Assembly: GCF_947507565.1 (NCBI RefSeq)
Contig: NC_089186.1
Location: 558,001 to 622,000 of the forward strand
Origin: Oscarella lobularis
Lineage: Eukaryota > Porifera > Homoscleromorpha > Homosclerophorida > Oscarellidae
Direction: 5' to 3'
Length of the DNA: 64,000 bases
Shown here one piece after another: positions 10,211 through 19,517 of the stretch. The translations under genes were made by a program, and so were the position numbers. The notes under the pieces are model-generated. The model was not told the origin of the DNA and ran no database searches. It saw only the letters and a program-made list of their open reading frames with translations. Positions within the stretch are counted from its first letter, which is position 1. Each line of letters opens with the position of its first letter.

Positions 10211-12380
10211 ATGGCCGATCCAAAGTGGGACACTCAATTAGTGCCGGTTCTAGATCAAATTACCAAAAGCATCGTTGTTACCGGTCCATTGCTCGACAAA
10301 CTCGTAAGCAATGGACTGCTCGACATGAATGAACGAGGGAGAATAGATCAGGCCCCAACTGAAGACGACAAAGCGACAAAAATGTTTCCAATTTTGAGCA
10401 GAGGTGGACAAGGCTCGTTCGACAAATTCTGCACAGCACTTGAAGAGACACGCCAATCTCACCTGGCAAAAATATTGAAAGGTGAGTACAGTACTTGTAG
10501 TTGACCAACACCCGTCGCGACAGTCGCTTCTCATAACTATATACTGCAATGGCTGGACTTTCGCCAGGACGAATGGCTGGCGCACATGACATAACGTCAT
10601 AGGCCCAAAATAGAACTTTCACTTTCAGTTCTATTGTGCAACGTTCGCGTTATGTCTGCCACCGACAGCTCGCGCCTGTCTGCTTTACGGAACGATTATT
10701 CTTATCTGAGGAATCATCTACGCGTTAGCGGTGTGTTTCTGGCCTACCTCCTTCAGAAGAAGGTCATAAACCCCGACGAGTACGAAAAATTGTCTAGCAA
10801 GACGCTCACAACAAACGAGAAGATTGATCTCCTTGTTCTTGAATACCTGCTGAGAGGCCCGGACAGTGATCTAGATATAATCATCGAGGCTCTCGGCGAT
10901 TCCGAACAAGAATATCTGGCAAAACGACTGCGATCCTTAGACAAAAGTGCGGCTAAATATAGATGTCAAAATTTGCAAAGATGCGCTTATCCCCTCAAAT
11001 ATATAGCAACAAACAAAACCGACATAAATAGATATTTTCTACTTGTAGAAGCGAAAGCGAATAGTCCACCACCGTCAGAGGCCTCTCCTCTAAAAGATCA
11101 AGGTCACCGGGCCAAAGAACTGCAGAAAGGTGCGTAGTCCCACTATATGTAGCTGTTCTAATGCTGTGATCGATCTCTATCAGGCGCGTAACCAGGGGGG
11201 GGCCTGGGGGGGCACGTGCCCCCCCGAAATTTTGCCAAAGCTAGGTAAAATTTGACGGAGTATTCACCGAAGATGCGCACTATTTCGTCGATTTGCATAA
11301 CGATAGCGTTTACTGTTCGACTCTGGCAGAATGCGAACTGCTTGCTACTTCTCATGCTCGTTGAACCGAACTCATGATTCAGCTAGCGCACTTTACCAAC
11401 CCGGTTACGTACATACAATGAAGCGAAAGCATTCTCTGTCGAAGTCTGATACCGTTAAAAGAGGCGTTTTCTGAGTTGGTGCGGCTCTGGGAAATTGTTT
11501 TGACGATGGGAGTTTCGACCGCGTCATGCGAAAGAGCCTTCTCCTGCCTTAAGAGGCTGAAAACGTACCTCAGGGCGTCAATGACACAGGATCGCCTCAA
11601 TGATATGGCTGTACTAGCTATTGAAAGCGATCTGGCCAAAAACTTAGACATAGATAAAGCTGTGAAAACGTTTATAGAAGTCGATTTTAGTAGAAAATTG
11701 AAATTTATGTAGACGTTTAAATTTTTAGCGAAACTTCTGTATAAGCGCCAGACATAGAAAAACATTATTCAGTAACGAAAAATTAAGATTGACCACGCCC
11801 ACATTCAAAAAATTTTTCGCGCCTTCGGCGCGAAAAAATTGTGCCCCCCCGACCTCTGAAACCTGGTTACGCCGCTGTCTCTATGCGCCTTCTCGTGAAC
11901 CCTGATCGTTTCTCTGCGCGTCAAACCTGTTAAATAACCCTTGCAACTGCGCGTCATGTCTGAGGATAAGAGTATTTCAAGTCTTTCAGTTTTGCAAGAA
12001 TCCTTTAGTTAGATAGGCCACCTCTAACTACTACCTTATTACAACTTGATCGACTAATTAGTATTCTTTTTCAACAGATAAACTACCACCACCGCGCACT
12101 CGGTCTACAACTGAAAAGCAGTCACAAGAAGAGAGCGATTCGGATGAAGCAGACGGCAACTTGACCCCTAAAGCAAAAAGAGCAAAAAAAGACAAAAAAC
12201 GTAAGCGAAGCGCATCCATCATCTACGAGGCTTGCTGCTTTGTACATAGAAGTAAGGTTTCAACTTGTCTTTTTAGATGTGAAAGTCCTGAGCCTCTGCG
12301 ACGAATGGAAACCATCTAAGGGCGGCATAACTACATTTAATCGATTGTTTTGCACCAAAGCATTTGCAAATTTTGTGTGA
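10211..12380 (+). CDS. CARD-CARD protein with truncated GT4 stub (copy 1)
   Basis: Four exons join in phase: 10211-10481, 10629-11129, 12078-12200, 12277-12380, giving about 332 aa. Residues ~1-90 look like a CARD (LLDKLVSNGLLDMNERGRI, then FDKFCTALEETRQSHLAKIL). A second CARD-like domain follows at ~100-185 (FLAYLLQKKVINPDEYEKL, then EALGDSEQEYLAKRL). A charged linker with SDSDEADG and a lysine-rich tail comes next. The last exon holds the first ~33 residues of a GT4-type glycosyltransferase (SLCDEWKPSKGGITTFNRLF) and then a TGA. Against copy 2 at 48.9 kb, about 1.2 kb of glycosyltransferase body has been deleted. A GTGAGT donor overlaps the stop, so splicing onward is possible. CARDs bind other CARDs, so this could act as a bare adaptor (inference). 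It is divergent from unit A. Confidence 0.75.
11181..11877 (+). mobile_element. Degenerate hAT transposon in intron 2 of the CARD gene
   Basis: Terminal inverted repeats are CAGGCGCGTAACCAGG at the left and CCTGGTTACGCCGCTG at the right. The direct repeat TCTCTAT flanks it at 11174-11180 and 11878-11884. The paralogous intron near 49845-49860 holds one TCTCTAT and no element, so it preserves the empty site. Inside, 11476-11712 (+) encodes the hAT C-terminal dimerisation region (STASCERAFSCLKRLKTYL). At 697 bp with no catalytic core it is non-autonomous. Confidence 0.9.
11476..11712 (+). pseudogene. hAT transposase C-terminal fragment
   Basis: A 78-codon frame carries the hAT dimerisation signature (CERAFSCLKRLKTYLRAS, then QDRLNDMAVLAI). 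The DDE catalytic region and BED finger are missing, so this is a remnant of a larger element. Confidence 0.8.
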
Positions 12381-12761
12381 GTGTGCATTACAGCGCAGCT
12401 TCTGACTCTGAGTTGCAAAAATGCATGCGCCTATAAATAGATCTGCGTTTTAGACATGCCGAAGCCGATTCTCGTTCTTCCGGCAATGCAACAGTAGCTC
12501 CGTGGAAACGAGAAAGATAAAATGCGAAAAGAAATGGAATCTATGATTTTAAATGAGCACTGGTTTAGAATGGACTTCCGCCGTTTCCTATTCACCAAAA
12601 GCGCAAAACGTCATGAACACCTTAAGAACTGCATGTCTTTCTTTTTTCTTGAGGTACATCGAAACATAAGATCACTACCAGGCCTCTCTAAATTAAACCT
12701 AGTAAACCAATTACCACGAGTAAATTGACCTATAATATGCATCTATTCACACCTAAATTAC

Positions 12762-13330
12762 CTGACGCAATCCCTTGAGATGGTCTAACGGAGGTGGCGG
12801 CTGCCAACTAAGCACGTTCAGGGAAAAGGGAGCTACAAACCTACTAAACCTCTAGCCGCCCTAAACCCTAATGCAGCAGGAAAGGACCCGTGCATACTAA
12901 CATAGTCGGCCTGTGATGCAAACAGAATACGAATCATCTCTACGTAACGAATGCGTGTCGTACCCGCTACCCTCCCTGTCACACAAACAAATGAAGCCTC
13001 GTGCACTGCCATGACACCAGCTCTCACTCCTGAACCCCAACCCGCCCTCGATTACACAGTCAGAAACCAGCCTATAGTATTTAGATTCGTTCGGAAATTA
13101 TTCTATGCCCAAGAGCGCGGGCGGTGGCACACCAGGCAATCCGCGACGTGTGGGTGACAGAGAGTCCCGCTCTTTAAGTGCATGCCTAATCCATGGGGGC
13201 CCAATCAGAAAACCTCGAAAAAATTCCTTTACTTTCGTCTGCGCTACACTCCTAGACAGACCACGTCGAAAAGTAGACAATACGCCGTTTTGAGGCTGGA
13301 ACATTTGGCGATATGACGTGCGTTTCTAAA
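12762..13330. repeat. Dispersed repeat R1, copy 1
   Basis: Begins near the ACCTGACGCAATCC and GGTGGCGGCTGCCA blocks and ends near GGCTGGAACATTTGGCGAT. Other copies lie at 17568-18158, 34940-35518, 37750-37962 (truncated) and 52315-52912. ORFs in it are not conserved in frame between copies, so it is not annotated as coding. R2 follows directly. Confidence 0.7.
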
Positions 13331-13349
13331 AATTAATTAAGCAAGAATT

Positions 13350-13965
13350 GTGAACGTGAAATTATAAGAACGTGTCGCGCGCGCTTACGCATGCAGCAGG
13401 GCATCAAAGCGCGCTTCTTCGTCGCTGAAAGAACAAGCGGAGCCACCTAGAAAACGCATAGGCATAGATAGGACGGAAACGCGAGAAAGGGGGCCCCGGC
13501 GGTGAAAAGAAAACACGAATGCCGACATAACCTAGTAAATACAAACGTGAATGGCACGCGAGGACACGCGAGTGCGTACAGCTTGAGATCGCTCGCCTGC
13601 GAGTGGATGCACGCGACGGAATTGGGAAAGGGGCTCGTCACGTGGCGAGAGAAAGCGTTGCAGGAGACTCTACTGCCAGCGGGAAGACGCCTTTTGTTCA
13701 TGAGAGTCGTTACGTATCGCGCGACTGGCGAACGATCGCGAAAACCTGGCGCTATCGTGTGGGGGAGGATCGCGCGAACGTTTGAGGCGTTGACGCTTAC
13801 CTGTTGGCTCTGCCTCCTTGTTGAGAGCTTCGCCGATCAGCAGGGCCTCGTCCTTGTGGACGTCTTCTCTCCGATGCCTAGTCTGATGCCGAAAAAGCCT
13901 CAAAAAGGTTCGGTCACTTCGGTGTTCGTGTTCAAGTTGCGCACGCGCAAATTAACATTGATAAG
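13350..13965. repeat. Dispersed repeat R2, copy 1
   Basis: Runs from about GTGAAATTATAAGAACGTGT to CTTACCTGTTGGC and beyond. It recurs at 15275-15900, 18170-18770, 35538-36075 and 52922-53530, usually just after R1. Frames break at different places in each copy. On the minus strand LLIGEALNKEA before a GTAAGC donor is repeated in every copy and could be an old exon, but I cannot link it to a gene. Confidence 0.65.
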
Positions 13966-13979
13966 TTATTTTGATGGAT

Positions 13980-14042
13980 GCCACTGGCGATCACGGAGGT
14001 GGTAACTCAGACAGAGCAGCTTCATTCATTGCCGTCGGCTGA
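13980..14042 (+). pseudogene. 3' remnant of the small beta-rich protein gene
   Basis: The last ~20 codons (ATGDHGGGNSDRAASFIAVG, then TGA) match the C-terminus of the intact genes at 16664 and 36853. The downstream sequence also matches. The 5' part is gone, replaced by R2-associated sequence. Confidence 0.8.
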
Positions 14043-14393
14043 AATGCATGAAGCGCGCCTGGGCTGAAACAGAACTTTTGCGCGTTTCTTCCATTTGCAT
14101 GATTGTGTTTGTTCTTCGTTCGTCCCCCTTGTGTCTAAGCTGACGAAACCGCAAACCCCTGCATATAACGCCTAAAGAAGCGCAACACGCGATGCTCTAA
14201 GAGCTAAGCAGCAGTCAAGCTAGGCTGGGAGAAAAACTGCATTTGGCTTCCCCGTCTTCGCATAGAGCAAATCTAAATCTAATTCTGACAGCGTAGCTCA
14301 AGTGTACAAAAGAAGAAGGAGCTCCCTTTCTATGGATTGCGTAAGACATGACGTCACCACCCGGGCGTGGTTGGTAGCAGACCATCATCGAAC

Positions 14394-15161
14394 CACGGAT
14401 TCTAGAAAGAGAGGGATTAGAAACGCCAGTACATTGAGTGGCTCCATGCTCGACTCGGCCACGCCCCCTTATCGGTTGTGACCCCGCTCAAGAAACGCCC
14501 GATTTCTCCGAATCTGAAGGTTCTCTAGCCTTCTAGGCAACTCAAAAAGGTTACTAAGGGTGTAAATAATGCTTCTAAATGTAGCTTTTTACAAGCGACA
14601 GATCCCTAAAGCCCGTTTTTTCAACATGCGACTTTGTGTAGCTTTCCTGATCGTTCTGCAGGCTTTCGGAACCGCAAAGTACATTCTAACTCTAGGCTAA
14701 CGACGTCAAAGTGCAACTGACATCTTCCAAAGCATCTGCGATTGATCAAGTCAAATTTGTACCCTCGTAAGAAGGGTGCATGCTCGAAAATCGTCTTCGT
14801 CTCGACAATCGTGAAACGCAGATGCTTTTGAAGATATCAGTTGCACTTTGACGTCGTTAGCCTAGAGTTAGAATGTACTTTGCGGTTCCGAAAGCCTGCA
14901 GAACGATCAGGAAAGCTAAACAAAGTCGCATGTTGAAAAAACGGGCTTTAGGATCGGTCGCTCGTAAAAAGCTACATTTAGAAGCATTATTTAAACCCTT
15001 AGTAATCTTTTTGAGTCGCCTAGAAGGCTAGACAACCTTCAAATTCGGAGAAATCGGGCGTTTCTTGAGCGGGTCACAACCGATAAGGGGGCGTGGCCGA
15101 GGCGAGCAAGGATCCACTCAATGTACTGGCGTTTCTAATCCCTCTCTTTCTAGAATCCGTG
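14394..15161. mobile_element. 768-bp foldback element with long inverted arms
   Basis: The left arm starts CACGGATTCTAGAAAGAG and the right arm ends CTTTCTAGAATCCGTG. The arms are near-perfect inverted copies of about 350 bp (14394-14745 and 14815-15161) with a ~70-bp spacer. The direct repeat ATCGAAC flanks the element at 14387-14393 and 15162-15168. The uninterrupted site is seen at 17306-17315 and 37491-37500. It has no coding capacity, so it is non-autonomous. The transposase superfamily is unknown. Confidence 0.9.
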
Positions 15162-15274
15162 ATCGAACGTACAGGCAGACTAGGAGTATACCAACACCTT
15201 GGAAAACAGACGACGAAGCTAATTCCTTATTTTAGGGTCTCCAAAAAGGTGGATGCGGAAACTAGTAAATACGT

Positions 15275-15900
15275 GAAATTACGAGAACGTGTCGCGCCCG
15301 CTTACGCATGCAGCAGGGCGCTTCTTCGTCGCTGAAAGAACAAGCGGAGCCACCTAGAAAACGAATAGGCATAGATAGGACGAAACGCGAGAAAGGGGTC
15401 CCCGCGGTGAAAAGAAAACACGAATGCCGACATAACCTAGTAATACAAACGTGAATGGCACGCGAGGACACGCGAGTGCGCACGGCTTGAGATCGCTCGC
15501 CTGCGAGTGGATGCACGCGACGGAATTAAGAAAGGGGCCCGTCACGTGGCGAAAGAAAGCGTTGCAGGAGACTCTAGTGCCAGCGAGAAGACGCCTTTTG
15601 TTCATGGGAGTCGTTACGTATCGCGCGACTGGCGAACGATCGCGAAAACCTAGCCTCGTCCCCAGGCCCTTCCACCAGTGAGTGCGCCCCAAGCGCGCTA
15701 GCTGGTGAAGGGCCTGGGGACGAGGCTAGCGAAAACCTGTTTCTATCGTGTGGGAGAGGATCGCGCGAACGTTCAATTGAGGCGTTGACGCTTACCTGTT
15801 GGCACGGATCTGCTTCCTTGTTGAGAGCCTCGCCGATCAGCAGGGTCTTGTTCATGGATTTCTCTCCAACGCTTAATCTCCCTATATTTCGCCAGTGAAA
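15275..15900. repeat. Repeat R2, copy 2, interrupted by a MITE
   Basis: Same unit as 13350-13965, with a 78-bp hairpin element inserted at 15651. It follows the segment downstream of the foldback element directly, without R1. Confidence 0.65.
15651..15728. mobile_element. 78-bp hairpin MITE with 9-bp target duplication
   Basis: It starts TAGCCTCGTCCCCAGGCCCT and ends with the inverted complement, forming a hairpin around GCGCCCCAAGCGCGC. The 9-bp repeat GCGAAAACC flanks it at 15642-15650 and 15729-15737, and other R2 copies show the empty site. A 9-bp duplication is typical of Mutator-like elements; that assignment is inference. Confidence 0.85.
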
Positions 15901-17772
15901 TCCCAACGTCAAAGGCATTTTTATTTGTAAATATGTTTTCTCATAAAGACCTGCTCCACGCACTATAGACTGTAGACTAGGTTCGGGGCCACCGGCTTTG
16001 ATAGATTGTCGATGAAATCCCGCCACGCCTAAAAATTGTCAAACAGGAATGACGCATTTGAAACTATCGCCAACGAGTGGCAACGAAGAGCATTTCGTTC
16101 ACAGCCGTGCATGGTCCACCCAGCAAAATTTCAAGCAAATCGAAGCAATTCGCACAGAAGCAATGTAACCCAAAGCTGTCAGCGTCGATTTTCTAACTGC
16201 TTCGAGCATTCTAACGGACGACGATTAAAAAGACGAGCCCATCGCCGAGCTTTATCGATTCTCTTTAGGTGGCTCCTCTTTTAGCAACACTTGCTAAAAA
16301 TAGAGTGTAGTTGCAAAAAACAGCGCGGGAGTGACGGGAGCGTGACGGGCGGTGCTTTCATGAAAGTGTCAAGGCACGTTGTCATGCTTTGTCCTTCAAG
16401 GCCTGAAAATGGTAGGCACAATGCTATGCTGGCGCAGAAGCAGCATGCAAAATTGCTAGTGCAGACCTTTTTGTGATTCGACAGTTGCGATTGCCACTAT
16501 TCGCACCTTGGGTGCTAAACAAGGATCTCGAGGTCAAAAAGGCGTGGCGACGAACAATAAAAAGTCTACTCATATAGTCGAGCTCTGGCCTACACGCCAG
16601 ACACACGGGTTTGACCTCGGCGACAAGTTACTCCACTGATCATCGACCGCTCTTCTTCAAACGATGACGACAATAGTTTGTGGCTACATTGACAAAGACG
16701 GCTCAATTCTGAGCGGGTCCGGATTTCGTGTGAACAGAGTCACGACAGGCAGATACACAGTCAGTTTTGACTCGCCTTTTTCGGCAGCTCCTGCCTGTGT
16801 CGTTACGCAAGTTTATCCGCAAGACTTCACCCGCAATGGAAAGACCCTCGACAATGCCATCATCACCAACATTGACAGAGACAAGTTTCAGTATGCCACT
16901 GGCGATCACCAAGGTGCTAACTCAGACAGAGCCGCTTCATTCATTGCCGTCGGCTGAAATGCATGAAGCGCGCCTGGGCTGAAACAGAACTTTTGCGCGT
17001 TTCTTCCATTTGCATGATTGTGTTTGTTCTTCGTTCGTCCCCCTTGTTTCTAAGCTGATGAAACCGCAAACCCCTGCATATAACGCCTAAAGAAGCGCAA
17101 CACGCGATGCTCTAAGAGCTAAGCAGCAGTCAAGCTAGGCTGGGAGAAAAACTGCATTTGACTTCTCTGTCTTCGCATAGAGCAAATCTAAATCTAATTC
17201 TGACAGCGTAGCTCAAGTACAAAAGAAGAAGGAGCTCGCTCCCTTTCTATAGATTGCGTAAAACATGACGTCATCGCCCCGGCGTGGTCGGTAGCAGACC
17301 TATCATCGAACATACAGACAAGGAGTACACCAACACCTTGGAAAACAGACGAGGCTCCTTCCTTATTTCAGGGTCTCCAAAAAAAGTGGATGCGCAAACT
17401 AATGACGCATATACATACATTAGATGGAAGGCAAGAGAGCCAAGGTGCGGGGCAGTCCTGTCCGTCTGCTGAGGAGATCGGAAGAAGAGTGGTAAAGGGA
17501 AACACAAAGAAGTCTATCAATCCTAAATCCATTGAGCTGAAAAACGTCTCTAATAAAAGCTAAAATTACCTGACGCAATCCTTTGAGATGGTCTAACCGA
17601 GGTGGCGGCTGCCAGCTAAGCACGTTCAGGAAAAAGGAGCTACAAACCTACTAAACCTCTAGCCGCCCTACCTATTGACAGCCGCCCTAAACCCTAATGC
17701 AAAGAGAAAGGAACCGTGCACACTAACATAGTCGGCCTGTGATGCAAACAGAGTATACGAATCATCTCTACG
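15880..17772. repeat. Segmental duplication, partner of 36065-37961
   Basis: Two nearly identical ~1.9-kb copies, each with the small beta-rich gene, its upstream region and the start of R1. Similarity stops at 37961, where sequence switches to R3 (CTGAATAAATTAAAC), while here R1 continues. The low divergence implies a recent copy or gene conversion. Confidence 0.85.
16664..16957 (+). CDS. Small beta-rich protein with GSILSGSGF motif, copy 1
   Basis: Single-exon frame of 97 aa with no signal peptide or membrane segment. Its pattern is GYIDKDGSILSGSGFRV, then GRYTVSFDSPFSAAPACVV, ending SDRAASFIAVG. The repeated strands and the FDxPFSxxPxxV motif resemble a short beta-sandwich domain I associate with bacterial and phage-tail-like surface proteins. 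That likeness is from memory and not verified. The product is identical to the one at 36853, and a third truncated copy lies at 13980. The perfect conservation suggests either purifying selection or very recent duplication. Function unknown. Confidence 0.7.
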   Translation: MTTIVCGYIDKDGSILSGSGFRVNRVTTGRYTVSFDSPFSAAPACVVTQVYPQDFTRNGKTLDNAIITNIDRDKFQYATGDHQGANSDRAASFIAVG

Positions 17773-18158
17773 TAACGAATGCGTGTCGTGCCCGCTACCC
17801 TCCCTGTCACACACACAAATGAAGCCTCATGCACTGCCATGACACCAGCTCTCACTCCTGAACCCCAACCCGCCCTCGATTACACAGTCAGAAACCAGCC
17901 TAGTATTTAGATTCGTTCGGAAATCGTTCTATGCCCAAGAGCGCGGGCGGTGGCACACCAAGCAATACGAGACGTGTGGGTGACTGAGAGTCCCGCTCCC
18001 TAAGTGCATGCCTAATCTATGGGGGCCCCCAATCGGAAAACCTCGAAAAAATTCTTCTATTTTCGTCTGCGCTACACTCCTAGACAGACCACGTCGAAAA
18101 GTAGACAATGCGCCGTTTTTGAGGCTGGAACATTTGGCGATGACGTGCGTTTCTAAAA
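17568..18158. repeat. Repeat R1, copy 2
   Basis: Same unit as 12762-13330, including GGTGGCGGCTGCCAGCTAAG and the region before R2. No gene recognised. Confidence 0.7.
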
Positions 18159-18169
18159 AGGCAAGAGAA

Positions 18170-18770
18170 TTGTGTACGTGAAATTACGAGAACGTGTCGC
18201 GCGCGCTTACGCATGCAGCAGGGCATCAAAGCGTGCTTCTTCGTCGCTGAAAGAACAAGCGGAGCCGCCTAGAAAACGCATAGGCATAGCATGCATAGAT
18301 AGGACGGAAATGCGAGAAAGGGCCCCAGCGGTGAAAAGAAAACACAAATGCCGACATAACCTAGTAAATACAAACGCGAATGGCACGCGAGGACACGCGA
18401 GTGCGTACGGCTTGAGATCGCTCGCCTGCGAGTGGATGCACGCGACGGAATTAGGAAAGGGGCCAGACATGCACGTGGCGAAAGAAAGCGTTGCAGGAGA
18501 CTCTACTGCCAGCGGGAAGACGCCTTTTGTTCATGGGAGTCGCTACGTATCGCGCGACTGGCGAACGATCGCGAAAACCTGGCGCTATATCGTGTGGGAG
18601 AGGATCGCGCGAACGTTTGAGGCGTTGACGCTTACCTGTTGGCTTTGCTTCCTTGTTGAGGGCCTCGCCGATCAGCAGGGCCTCGTTCTTGTGGACTTCT
18701 TCTCTCCGATGCCTAGTCTGATGCTGGTCACTTCGGTGCTCACGTGTTCAATTTGCGCACGCGCAAATTA
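18170..18770. repeat. Repeat R2, copy 3
   Basis: Same unit as 13350-13965. It differs from the first copy by short insertions containing CATGCA. Confidence 0.65.
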
Positions 18771-18779
18771 ACATTGATA

Positions 18780-19440
18780 AGTTATTTTGATGGATCTCCG
18801 CAGATCGGCTCCAAAACTGATCTTGGTGTTTCCTTGAGAATTGTCTGGCCGGCGTGTGCTTGGCAAGAAAAGCCTTCTTTTGATAGAGCTTCTTTTTGAA
18901 TATTTTCAGGCAAACTATACTGCCAAACCACACACAGCAGCGTCACATCTAACGTGCTCATCAAAACACTCCGGTCTCTCCAGGGTCTCTCTAAACCCAA
19001 AGTGAGAGGCTCCAACAACAACGGGCATCTGAATTTTTCGAAGCACCAATAATCTTTTTCGGAGTGCTAATAACTTTAGCGCCCTCGCCTCTTCAAACTC
19101 TCGCCGAAGACACTCCTGAAGTAAAGAACACTCAGAAAAGTCGCTCACCAGAATGAGATGGCTTATGGAATCGACGGAAGCGAAGGTTCCCTTGAAATAA
19201 TCAGAAATATCATGCAGTCAGCTAGCACAGAATCAAACAATTTCGCGACTTCAGGATCGAGGCCCTTATACAAGACTTCCCTCCTGACTTAAATGTCACA
19301 TTATTGTTAACAAACGCTTCTACGCAATCCTTCAATGACAAGTTCTTCGTCGATCTGGAGAAACAAGTAAAATCCAAAAAGGATTCTAGCCGAGCTTGTC
19401 TTCCCTCGCTCCGCAAGTCCTTTCCTGAACTACTTCGCGG
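18780..19440 (-). pseudogene. Unrecognised gene fragment, copy 1
   Basis: Minus-strand frames include DPEVAKLFDSVLAD and a segment around ECLRREFEEARAL. Related fragments occur at 23577-23870 and 53540-54260, each next to the 3' end or flank of an ankyrin-Roc unit. Frames are broken by stops and shifts. I do not recognise the family. It may be the remains of another gene that once alternated with these units. Confidence 0.4.
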
Positions 19441-19517
19441 GGAAGAATACGGCCCTAACGGTTTTTCTTACTGAAAAAAAAATTAGAAGAAAAATTGATC
19501 ATGCGGTACGTGACTTT

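Noticed and set aside
13447-13701. Minus-strand ORF recurring in R2 copies (SRVSCNAFSRHVTSPF)
   Set aside because: Similarity reflects the repeat itself; indels shift the frame between copies and there is no splice or domain support.
13502-14005. 167-codon plus-strand ORF and its relatives at 18172-18771, 53225-53656 and elsewhere
   Set aside because: They lie in repeat R2. Frames differ between the five copies and no domain is recognisable; GC-rich repeat sequence gives chance open frames.
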